A stretch of DNA of 64,000 bases from the NCBI GenBank assembly GCA_041396705.1, contig JAWKYB010000019.1, positions 1 to 64,000 of the forward strand, written 5' to 3'. Made by a program: the position numbers and the translations under genes. A model generated the notes under the pieces. That model searched no databases, had not been told where the DNA came from, and saw only the letters and a program-made list of their open reading frames with translations. The stretch comes from Alphaproteobacteria bacterium. Lineage in GTDB: Bacteria > Pseudomonadota > Alphaproteobacteria > CALKHQ01. Positions 17,381 to 25,143 of this stretch are shown here, piece after piece. Every line of letters begins with the position of its first letter. Positions within the stretch are counted from its first letter, which is position 1.

Positions 17381-17430
17381 CCGCCCTCCGAAGGCAGAGG
17401 TCACAGGTTCAGATCCTGTCAGGTGCGCCA
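17381..17430 (+). other. tRNA-Arg(CCG) 3' fragment, probable attachment site
   Basis: CCGCC-CTCCGAA-GGCAG forms an anticodon arm with anticodon CCG and one C-A mismatch. It is followed by a variable region, the T arm ACAGG-TTCAGAT-CCTGT, and CAGGTGCG plus CCA ending at 17430. No acceptor 5' strand or D arm precedes it, so this is not a whole tRNA. A 3' tRNA fragment next to an integrase is the expected attR product of insertion into the tRNA 3' end. The element would lie to the left, and the intact tRNA copy beyond the window. Confidence 0.7.
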
Positions 17431-17756
17431 ATCTACTTTTCTAGGCAGTTTTCCGCCCAACATATTGAATCGCCATTAGAAATCTGGTTCTAATCGGTTC
17501 GAAACTTTCTTCATCGCTCTCGTCTGGTGGCGCTTGAAGCGACATCATCGACGAATTGTGCACGCCCGACTCCGCCATCATATCGTGGCGGCATAGCAGC
17601 CAAGCGGTTCTAACTCCACATACGGGTTGCGCCAGCAGCCCTTGGCCCTCGCCGGGAATGGGGGTAACAAGTGCAAGGAGGCTCCGAACGAGGGCCCCGC
17701 GTAGCGGATGCGTTTGGATGCCTTGCGCGCGCGAGGGGCGAAGCCCGCCAGGCGCT
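17431..17756. other. Intergenic stretch between att-like site and ABC-3C cassette
   Basis: This stretch of 326 nt has no gene I recognise. Base composition begins to shift to a lower GC here. The end of the leftward ATPase gene is at 17757. No clear terminator hairpin with a T-run is visible for that gene. Confidence 0.4.
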
Positions 17757-19578
17757 CTACAGGAAGCCATATCGCCCGCTATTGGGGTTTCCAGTGAACA
17801 CGGTCATGGAAATCTGATCCTCAACGAACGCCGGGGATGTTGGTTTTCAATGATAACAACCTGACTACCGCCAGAATGATGTTCAACCAAATACTGATAA
17901 AAGCGCTCTTTTAGATCCGTTCCCTTCAACATCATATCATCATCGCCCTCCGGTTTGAAATAAGCCAAGAGGGGAGAATCTAAAACCACGAAACCCGGAT
18001 GAAAGATCATTCTCGAGGCAATATTCCAGAAGGCTTATGGTTACTGCGGCATGAGTGATTGCTCGAAGGCCCTTTCCTCGACTTCCACGAGGCTTTCCGT
18101 CTATCACAAAATCTGTCGTTTCTTTGTCAAAATGAACCCGGCACTCTCCCGGCAAATTCCAAGCTTTTAGAACTGTCGCCAATTTGAGCGAGAAATCATG
18201 CGCGATTGCATCAAAGGCCGGCCGCAACACGCGCGCCCCTCTGGTCTCTGCCTCGTCCTGTGTTTCTAGTGCTGACTTTTTCTCCAGTAGCTTTTCTTGC
18301 CTCGAATACAAATATAATCCTGATCGAGCAGTTGATCGCTCTTCCACAAGAGCAGAAAATTTCGCTCGATCCTCTTACCAGTTTAGGCGCTAGGCTCTCT
18401 TGTATCTGAGATCGAAAGTCCCATATTCGTCAGTCATTTTCTTGAATCTGCCCGCGCAGGTCATGACTTCAGCCTCTAAATCGCCAATCGTTGTGCGAAG
18501 TTCTGTATCAAGATTCTCAATCTTTTCTATTTCTGCTGCCGCGGCAACAATGATCGCCTCAACATCACCTTCGCAGCTCTCGTCTAAATGCTGTGCCTCG
18601 GGCTGTGCTCCGCAATCAGGCATGGAACAGCCTCAACATGCAAACATCCGACCCACTTTCTTGGATAGCGTTGAGCCGTTCAACGTCCACGGCATAATGC
18701 TCTTGGAGTAATGCAAATCGCGCAAAGAAGATCGGCTATCTCATCGAGGTGAGACTGGGCTTCCTCGCGTTTCTCAAACACACTTCGACGCGTATGAAGA
18801 ACCTCATTCAGGACTAACTGACTGGCGGCGAGTTCATCCCGTCTTTCGTCCAACGCGTCTCTAGCCGAGTGAGTTGGTCATCTAACTCCAGAACGGCCAA
18901 CTCCCATATCCTCAATCTCAGTCTGCAAATCTGCAAGCAACTCATCAATCAATTCGATTTGAGAGCTGTTGTCGGAATCTGTGACAGCGGCGGGAACGAC
19001 GCCAGAATCGTCAACACCAGTGAGTAAGAGCGTTATTGTCGCTAACTCTGCTGTTTTCAGCGTGTATTGACCACCCCAGAATGGCGACCCAATCTATGAA
19101 TCTCACCTTCTTGCACAATCTACAAGTCTCGCAAGATTTCTGAAACTAAGGCTCTGGTGGTAGCCTTTACCGCACTACGTAGTATTCTCTTTCCACCTAG
19201 CCCGATTTTTTCCAGAAGAAATCCAGATAGGTTGTCTGTCTTGTCGTGCCCGTGCGCTTGCTTGAGAATAGTTAATTCTGAATTCTCGTCGAGCAGATCA
19301 GCTATGAGTGAAATTTCCGCCACTTGTTGCGCGATGTATCCGCCACTTTTCATCCGGCGTTATCTTGATGTCCTAAGCTGGCTTCTCCATATCGAGCGCG
19401 CTCGGGTATTTCTCTTAACTGGTAACCTCCGAGCATGAAGTCGATTGATTCCGCAAGAAATGACTTGCCCGTGTCTGACGCACCGCAGATGACATTCACA
19501 CCAGAGATCAAGTCAGCGACGCTTCTCCTTTGGCCCCTGAAATGCAACTCGCCTTAACTCGATCCGCTCGTTGCTCAT
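17757..19578 (-). pseudogene. ABC-3C system ATPase (SMC/Rad50-like), multiple frameshifts
   Basis: This is about 600 residues when frames are joined. It starts MSNERIELRRVAFQGP at the ATG at 19578. The Walker A region is GVNVICGASDTGKSF, followed by FMLGG and REIPERARYGEASL. Next come KWRIHRATSGG, AHGHDKTDNLSGFLLEKIG, LVIVQEGEIHR and QYTLKTAELATITLLLTGVD. A coiled-coil region has a CxxC zinc-hook-like motif near 18605-18625 (one indel inside). The C-terminal half has HFDKETTDFVIDGKPRGSRG, then GFVVLDSPLLAYFKPEG as Walker B, and ends MTVFTGNPNSGRYGFL. At least five one-base indels break it, with no internal stops once joined. It would be the sensor/motor of the cassette. Confidence 0.75.
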
Positions 19579-20064
19579 GACTGCCCTCCCGGCGACTGGA
19601 GAGGCTGAAATTCGCTGGACCACCTTTCAAATAGACGGTGAGTGATGCGAGTGACTTCTGCTGTCGGCACGTTGTGGAACCGTTCTACCGCCCACATTGC
19701 GCGTTCGACTAATCGCCTTGTATATGGTCGAGAGAGAGGCCAAGAATGGGGCAGCTGGTTCTCCTGCTACGTATGCAGATCCGTCCATGGTGGGCAGGCG
19801 CTGGATCAGATGCCTGCTCATCATGAGGTTCAAGCCCTTTTCTATCCAGCCCACGCCGTACGAGAAGCTCACCCGCGCGAAGAGGCAACGGCGCGCGTTG
19901 ACTCGTCGGTCCGTCAGCGTCACCGGAATGAACTACGAGGTAGTCCATTTCCACGAGCCGTTGCAAATCGAATGCATCCGGATAAGCGGCAACAAGAATG
20001 GCAAGCGATCGCGTGCCGGTCTCAGCGGGCTGTTGAACGGAGTAGGGTGCCGAGCGCTAGTCAT
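19575..20064 (-). pseudogene. ABC-3C system middle component (MC2-like), frameshifted
   Basis: The joined product is about 163 residues. It starts MTSARHPTPFNSPLETGTRS at 20064, then reads LAILVAAYPDAFDLQRLVEM, DYLVVHSGDADGP, APLPLRAGELLVRRGL, then EKGLNLMMSRHLIQRLP, YVAGEPAAPFLASL, ERAMWAVERFHNVPTAEVTR and ends at the TGA at 19575. These blocks match the middle-component family that bridges the ATPase and effector in ABC-three-component systems. Several one-base indels move between three frames. Its stop overlaps the ATPase start (ATGA), and its start probably overlaps the effector stop in the same way, so the three genes are one translationally coupled operon. Confidence 0.7.
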
Positions 20065-21149
20065 CGGTGGCACCCATGTCAATCGATCGATGTTAGCTAG
20101 CTGGTGACATATCCCCTGTTGATCTTGGATTTTTGTCGCAGAAGCGAGGGGGTTTGCCGTTAGGCCGGAACTTCGATGCATGCGAAATCGTAGCCTTCAT
20201 CCGCTCGTAACCGTTGGCGTGACTCCTTCGGCGATATCAACCACACCCTGAAAAATCTCTTCCTGTAGATCGTCGAAAGTCCCGCTGCAACACTGTATCC
20301 CGCGCAAAATTCCGTAACGACTCGGCATGATGAATCGCTCCCGCTGTCGAAGGTAGTCTCTCTTCATAGAGGCATGGGGCTCCGGGGCCTCTGTGTCCGC
20401 GAGGATCGTCCGAGATCATCTCCATAGGCGTCAAGCAATTGGCGGATGTGGCGACTCTCCGCAGCGGCGGGGCTGGTCAGCAGGCTCTCTGGGGCAGGTC
20501 GAGGCGGGAGTCCGCCACCAGACCGGACCGCATGAAAGCCGGTCGTTGAGTGAGCATCGATTAACTCTACATGTGACTTTGACGTGAAGATGGAGAAATC
20601 AAAGGAGTTTACGTATGCTTCAAGATCGCCCGCGAGAGATATGGATTTCACTGTGGTGATCTTGTCCTGATTATGCACTCCAGTTATCTTTGAATTCTTC
20701 TTTGAGCTTGCTCGGATTATTTAGAAGTTTTCGAGCTTCGTTCCAATTCCTTGCGAACAAACAAAATGATGATAGCGCGGTGGTGTATATTCCCCAAATA
20801 CGAATAGTATATTATTTTCCCAATCTCGACCCATGCGTCGCTAGGTCATAAAGGATGATCGTATCGTTTGCATTGGTAATTGTCCCATACATCAGCGAAC
20901 CCTTGGGCAGAGGTAAAGCCAGCTATATCCAACTCCGTAATCACCGGCCCCGCCAAAGCAGCGCACTCTTTCATAGATGCTTGAGGGCGTTGTTGCCCAC
21001 TCTTCGACGAAGCTTTCCCAATCGTCAGGGCTGAAGCTCTTAACACGCACGACCTTTGGAATGGGTATCCCAGATTGAACATGGTCCGGGGACGCTGTGC
21101 CCACTGCGGTCTTTGGCGCTATCTCTTTCAGATCACTGTCTTTTATCAT
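20061..21149 (-). pseudogene. ABC-3C system C-terminal-domain effector with nuclease-like N terminus, frameshifted
   Basis: The joined product is about 360 residues from the ATG at 21149. The N-terminal restriction-endonuclease-like part shows WESFVEEWATT, RVRCFGGAGD followed by DIAGFTSAQGF, and WDNYQCKRYDHPL. This is the E...D...QxK arrangement of Mrr-like PD-(D/E)XK nucleases. Next come DAWVEIGKIIYYSYLG, YTPPRYHHFVCSQGIGTKL, DKITTVKSISLAGDLEAYVN and SFDFSIFTSKSHVELIDAHS. The ABC-3C C-terminal domain (GGGLPPRPAPES, FYHAESLRNFARDTV, IQDQQGICHQLANIDRL) follows. At least four one-base indels occur. It is the likely toxic effector, licensed by the ATPase and middle component. The end coordinate is inferred from the ATGA overlap. 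Confidence 0.7.
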
Positions 21150-21163
21150 CGGTGATTTTCGCA

Positions 21164-21169
21164 ATTATA
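21164..21169 (-). promoter_or_regulatory. Candidate -10 element of the ABC-3C operon
   Basis: A perfect TATAAT on the minus strand ends 14 bases before the effector ATG, in a short AT-rich patch. If it is used, the mRNA leader would be only about eight bases, which leaves no room for a Shine-Dalgarno. I see no convincing -35. The 297 bases to its right (21170-21466) hold no recognisable gene. Confidence 0.3.
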
Positions 21170-21466
21170 ACGCGAGTATAGCAAACTGGATCACGCAGTC
21201 CACAGACAGTCTGGCCTGTTGAGTGAGGCGCACTGCGGTTGGGTGTTAACGAAGCCTCTCAAAATCGTGGCTCAGGCAGGGGGATGCAACGGGAGCAGCA
21301 CGCCCCCCTTGCCGAGACGCCGCGGACGGCGAGACAAGATGGCGTGTAGTACAACGCATCTTGCGCGCAGCGTTATCCGCCTTCGGAACCCCATCGGCCC
21401 CTGCCGACATAGTTCGAGCCTTCGCCGTTTGGCCTGCCTCTGCCCATCGTTCTCAGCTTCCGTCGG

Positions 21467-21766
21467 TCAGAACACAGCCTCCGGTGCATTTTCTAGCATG
21501 GCCTGCGAGTCGCGCCGGATTTCATCCAATGCCTCCGCCCTGACGTTGGTAGCATGCGTCGATGCGTACCTGTAGGTGCCGTCGTTCGCAGAGCTGGCGT
21601 TCAACCAACCGGTCGCGTTCCTGCCTGTCTCGGGCCACTGCTGGCGTCTCCACTTCGTTGCGTCCAATGATCGCTCGGCGCTGACCCGTGACCGCCTGCC
21701 AAAGCCGCTGAGGCCAGTTCCTAGAGCGCGCTGAGCGTGATTGGGCTTCCTGTCGCTGTCTGCCAT
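21467..21766 (-). pseudogene. Mobilization/relaxase C-terminal-like fragment, frameshifted
   Basis: From the ATG at 21766, MADSDRKPNHAQRAL joins by frame change to RNWPQRLWQAVTGQRRAIIG, RDRQERDRLVERQLCERRHL and QVRIDACYQRQ. It returns to the first frame with AEALDEIRRDSQAMLENAPE before the stop at 21467. The arginine- and glutamate-rich coiled-coil style resembles C-terminal tails of MobA/MobL-type relaxases, but no relaxase catalytic motif is present. It is about 100 residues. It lies just beyond the ABC-3C cassette, where it may be a remnant of a conjugative element. Family assignment is tentative. Confidence 0.35.
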
Positions 21767-21904
21767 CGTGTCTGCGGTCCAGCTTTGGTCTCCCCACTCC
21801 CTTCCCCTCATCGCACAACCTCCCAGCGCGGCACCGCTCGCCGCTTGTGCGCGCCCGCGCATGCGGCCATACCCGGGGTGGCTGCGCTGTATCGGAACCC
21901 TGCG

Positions 21905-23062
21905 ATGACCGCTTCCCCGACGCCGTTCACCCTGCATGTCGACGACGCCGCGCTCGACGACCTGCGCGCGCGGCTGGCGCGGGCGCGGTTTCCCGACCAG
22001 GCGCCGGACGCGCCGTGGGCCTATGGCACCGACGTCGGCTACATGCGCGACCTGGTCGGCCACTGGCGCGACCGGTTCGACTGGCGGGCGCAGGAGGCGC
22101 GGCTGAACGCCCTTCCGCAGTTCACCGTGCCGCTGCACGGCATCGACGTGCATTTCCTGCACGTGCAGGGGGTCGGGCCGAACCCGCGGCCGCTGTTGCT
22201 GCTGCACGGCTGGCCCGGCTCGGTGTTCGAGTTCCTCGACATCATCCCGATGCTGACCGACCCGGCGCGGTTCGGCGGCGACCCGGCCGACGCCTTCACC
22301 GTGGTTGCGCCGTCGCTGCCCGGCTTCGGGCTGTCGTTCCGGCCGAACCAGCCGCGCTACGGCTGCGAGGCGATCGCCGACTGCCTGGCCGACCTGATGA
22401 CCGAGGTGCTGGGCTATCGCCGCTTCGCGGCGCAGGGCGGCGACTGGGGCTCGATCGTCGCCTCGCGCATGGGCTTCGCCCATCCCGACAGGGTCGCCGG
22501 CATCCACCTCAACCTGATGATCCTGCGCCCCGGCCTGAAGGCGCCGGACGAGGCCGATGCGGCCGAGCGGGCGTTCTTCGGCGAACTGGCGACCTGGCTG
22601 AAGGAGGACACCGGCTATCAGGCGATCCAGGGCACCCGGCCGCAGACGCTGGCGTTCGGCCTGACCGACTCGCCGCTCGGCCTCGCCGCCTGGATCGTCG
22701 AGAAGTTCCGGGCCTGGTCCGACTGCGGCGGCGACCTCGACAGCGCCTTCGACCGCGACCACGTGCTGGCCGACATCAGCCTGTACTGGCTGACCGGCGC
22801 GATCGGCTCGTCGTTCTGGCCCTATTACGCGCGGCTGCACGGCCCGTGGCCGGTGCCGGAAGGCCACGCCGTCGGCGTGCCGGTCGGCTATTGCCAGTTC
22901 CCGCGCGAGATCCTGCGGCCGCCGCGGTCGCTGGCGGCGCTCTACTACACCGACATCCGCCGCTGGACCGAGATGCCGCGCGGCGGCCATTTCGCCGCGA
23001 TGGAGCAGCCCGCGGCGCTGACCGCGGAAATCCGCGCCTTCTTCCGCACGCTCGACCGGTAG
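21905..23062 (+). CDS. Epoxide hydrolase (microsomal type, alpha/beta hydrolase)
   Basis: This is a 385-residue alpha/beta hydrolase with the N-terminal EHN domain of microsomal-type epoxide hydrolases (FTLHVDDAALDDLRARLARA at the start). The oxyanion motif is HGWPGS near 97-102, and the nucleophile Asp is in GGDWGS near 178. The acid residue is in the EGHAVGVPVGY region and the catalytic His in GGHFAAMEQP near 361. It hydrolyses epoxides to diols using an ester intermediate. The ATG at 21905 is preferred over longer frames because the EHN domain begins there. No signal peptide is seen. It is the first intact GC-rich gene after the ABC-3C region and marks the return to ordinary chromosome. 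Confidence 0.9.
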   Translation: MTASPTPFTLHVDDAALDDLRARLARARFPDQAPDAPWAYGTDVGYMRDLVGHWRDRFDWRAQEARLNALPQFTVPLHGIDVHFLHVQGVGPNPRPLLLLHGWPGSVFEFLDIIPMLTDPARFGGDPADAFTVVAPSLPGFGLSFRPNQPRYGCEAIADCLADLMTEVLGYRRFAAQGGDWGSIVASRMGFAHPDRVAGIHLNLMILRPGLKAPDEADAAERAFFGELATWLKEDTGYQAIQGTRPQTLAFGLTDSPLGLAAWIVEKFRAWSDCGGDLDSAFDRDHVLADISLYWLTGAIGSSFWPYYARLHGPWPVPEGHAVGVPVGYCQFPREILRPPRSLAALYYTDIRRWTEMPRGGHFAAMEQPAALTAEIRAFFRTLDR

Positions 23063-23156
23063 CCCGACACGACTTGACACCGGTCAAGGGAGGCGCCGGG
23101 CCGACGCCGTAGGCAGGGACCAATCCCGCAAGGGCACCGAAAGGGAGATGGTTCCG

Positions 23157-23600
23157 ATGCGTGTTTCATCGACACGGTTCCGGCGCGGCGCCGGCCTCGC
23201 GGCCGCCGCTGCCACGGCGTGGATGACGCTGGCCGGCGGCGCGCAGGCCGACGACCGGCTACAGACCATGCTGCAGCTGCGCGAGCAGGTCTGGGCCTGC
23301 ACGGTGGGCGACCCGGCGTGCGAGCAGGTTCGCGAGCAGTTGATGACGCAACTGCGGCTGATGCTGCAGGACTGCAGCGGCGACGGCTGCGACCCGCTGC
23401 GCGAGCAGCTGCGCGACCAGGAACGCCTGCGCGACTGCGATTCGGCCACGCAGGACTGCCTGCAGCTGCAGACGCAGCTGCACGACCGTGACCGTGACCG
23501 TGTCCACCAGGGTGGCGGCGGCCAGGGCGGCGGCCAGGGCGGCGGCGGCCAGGGTGGCGGCGGCGGCCAGGGTGGCGGCGGCGGCGGCGGCAACCGCTGA
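23157..23600 (+). CDS. Small exported glycine-rich protein of unknown function
   Basis: This 147-residue protein has a signal peptide (arginine-rich start, then GLAAAAATAWMTLAGGAQA). The mature part is glutamine- and arginine-rich with paired cysteines (VWACTVGDPACEQ, LQDCSGDGCDP, LRDCDSATQDC), which could form disulfides in the periplasm. The last 29 residues are almost only Gly with spaced Gln. I chose the ATG at 23157 because GGGAG lies nine bases upstream. The ATG at 23148 directly abuts that Shine-Dalgarno. A terminator hairpin follows. Function is unknown, and no known domain is recognised. Confidence 0.65.
   Translation: MRVSSTRFRRGAGLAAAAATAWMTLAGGAQADDRLQTMLQLREQVWACTVGDPACEQVREQLMTQLRLMLQDCSGDGCDPLREQLRDQERLRDCDSATQDCLQLQTQLHDRDRDRVHQGGGGQGGGQGGGGQGGGGGQGGGGGGGNR
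23506..23597 (+). repeat. Imperfect GGCGGCGGCCAGGGT-type coding repeat
   Basis: Tandem GGC codons interrupted by CAG encode a run of glycines with glutamine spacers at the C terminus of the preceding small exported protein. Copy number could vary by slippage. This is observed directly, and variability is inferred. Confidence 0.7.
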
Positions 23601-23625
23601 CGCCGTCGTCCGGCCGCTCAACGAC

Positions 23626-23658
23626 AGGGCCGGCGCTTGCAGGCGCCGGCCCTTTATC
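23626..23658 (+). terminator. Terminator-like hairpin after the glycine-rich protein gene
   Basis: AGGGCCGGCGC and GCGCCGGCCCT form a perfect 11-bp stem around TTGCAG, followed by TTAT. The T-run is short, but the stem is strong. It lies between convergent genes and may serve both strands. Confidence 0.6.
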
Positions 23659-23685
23659 TGTAGCCGGTTGCCGAGAACGGGGCGG

Positions 23686-25065
23686 TCAGCTGCCCGGCAC
23701 CTGGTGGTCGTGGACGAATTCGATCACCCGCAACGCATCGTTCGACGCGGTGGCGAAGCCGGCGATGTTCGTGCCCGCCGCATTCTCGCTCGCCGGATCG
23801 AACACCCCGTCGGCGCCGCCGAACACCGCGTCGAGCAGCGGCCGGGTGACGGCGGTATAGACCACGTCGCCGCCTGACGTGGTGCTGGCCTCCAGATAGG
23901 TCAGCGTCTCGCCGGCATAGGCCGCGGCCCGGTCATAGGCATATGCGGAATAGTCGTACCAGGCGACGGTGCGGCCATCGACGACCGTGTTCACATCCAG
24001 AATCGAATTCTGGTAGGCGACCAGATCGACCGTGATGGTGCCGGTCTTGTCGGCCGCGCCGGCCAGCAGCGCGGCGGCCACGTCGAAGTCGCGCGTCGGC
24101 ACGAAGCTGACCTGCTTGCTGACGAACACGGTCTCGTCGTTGTCGTCGACATAGGCGAAGGTCACCACCGTGTCGAGCGCACCGGTCGCCAGCAGGTCGG
24201 CATAGAGCGCCTGGTTGGCCAGCGGCGAATCGATCGTCCTGCTCTCGCCGGCCACGGTGACCACCAACCGGCCCGCCGCGTCGTAGCCGATCGAGGCACC
24301 GTCGGCGACGACGATGTTGTGGTCGGCGTCCAGCGTGTACACGCTGGCGAGCGTGCCATAGGCCTCGGCCAGCGCATGGTCGAACACCTGTGCCGGCGAG
24401 CGGGCGGAGCTGAGCCGGCCGAACTCCACTTCCTGCACCAGCGCGGAGTCGATCGGCGCCCCTTCGTCGTCCAGCGGGATCAGGTTGCCCGACGCATCCA
24501 GAGGCTGCGCCACCTGCTCGCCGCTGGGCAGCGTCAGCAGGATCGGCACGCCGTTGGCGTCGCGCAGCACCACGTAGAGGTCGCCATAAAGGTCGCCGCG
24601 GCCGACGCCCGCACCGGCGGGCCGGCCGCCGCCCTGGGCGTGGGGGTTGAGATCGCGGTTGCCCTGGGCCCAGATCGGCCGGTCGGAATCGCCTTCGTCG
24701 TCGCCATGCAGCCCGCCGCGCCCGCCGCCGCGGAGGAGATCCTCCAGAGCGCCGGTGGCGTCGCCGCGGCCGAAGCCGGGCCCGCCGACCCCGGCACCGC
24801 CGGGCCGGTTGCCGCCGGGCCCGCCCTCGTGCTCGCCGCCTTCCTCGTGGCCGTCCTCGCCGTGGCCGCCACCGCCGCCACCGGCGTGACCGCCGCCGCC
24901 TCCGCCGCCCGCGTGGCCGCCGCCGCCGCTCTCATGACTGCCGCCGGACTCATGGCCCGAGCCGTGATCGTCCTGCGCCCAGGCGGCTGCCGGCCATCCG
25001 CCGGCGAAACCGGCCAGCAGCACGGCAGCGAGCGCCGGGGCGAAACCCTGCTTGTTCGCTGGCAT
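23686..25065 (-). CDS. Exported protein with His/Gly-rich N terminus, paralogue A
   Basis: This 459-residue protein has a signal peptide (ALAAVLLAGFAGGWPAAAWA), then about 60 residues of Gly/His/Glu-rich low complexity that could bind metal. A conserved exported domain follows (IWAQGNRDLNPHAQGG, GDLYGDLYVVLRDANGVPIL, VEFGRLSSARSP, then many acidic DxDxN-like turns). It shares most of its length with the gene at 25144-26430, ending VIEFVHDHQVPGS against VIEFVHDHQIPEN. Tandem duplication is therefore clear. No catalytic motif is recognised. Its position beside a large outer-membrane barrel gene suggests a surface or extracellular role. Function is unknown. Confidence 0.75.
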   Translation of the reverse strand: MPANKQGFAPALAAVLLAGFAGGWPAAAWAQDDHGSGHESGGSHESGGGGHAGGGGGGGHAGGGGGGHGEDGHEEGGEHEGGPGGNRPGGAGVGGPGFGRGDATGALEDLLRGGGRGGLHGDDEGDSDRPIWAQGNRDLNPHAQGGGRPAGAGVGRGDLYGDLYVVLRDANGVPILLTLPSGEQVAQPLDASGNLIPLDDEGAPIDSALVQEVEFGRLSSARSPAQVFDHALAEAYGTLASVYTLDADHNIVVADGASIGYDAAGRLVVTVAGESRTIDSPLANQALYADLLATGALDTVVTFAYVDDNDETVFVSKQVSFVPTRDFDVAAALLAGAADKTGTITVDLVAYQNSILDVNTVVDGRTVAWYDYSAYAYDRAAAYAGETLTYLEASTTSGGDVVYTAVTRPLLDAVFGGADGVFDPASENAAGTNIAGFATASNDALRVIEFVHDHQVPGS

Positions 25066-25143
25066 TCCATTCGTCCCTTAGATGACGCACCCTTGGCGGC
25101 GACCTTTGCGGTCGGCCGCCACGGGTCGTGCCGACGCCGCCGA

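Noticed and set aside
17340..17430. Complete tRNA gene
   Set aside because: The T arm, anticodon arm and CCA are present, but no matching acceptor 5' strand or D arm lies upstream. It is only a 3' fragment.
21164..21178. Fourth copy of the ATAAY-N5-RTTAY operator
   Set aside because: ATAAC is followed by GCGAGTAT with the wrong spacing, and it lies by the unrelated ABC-3C operon.
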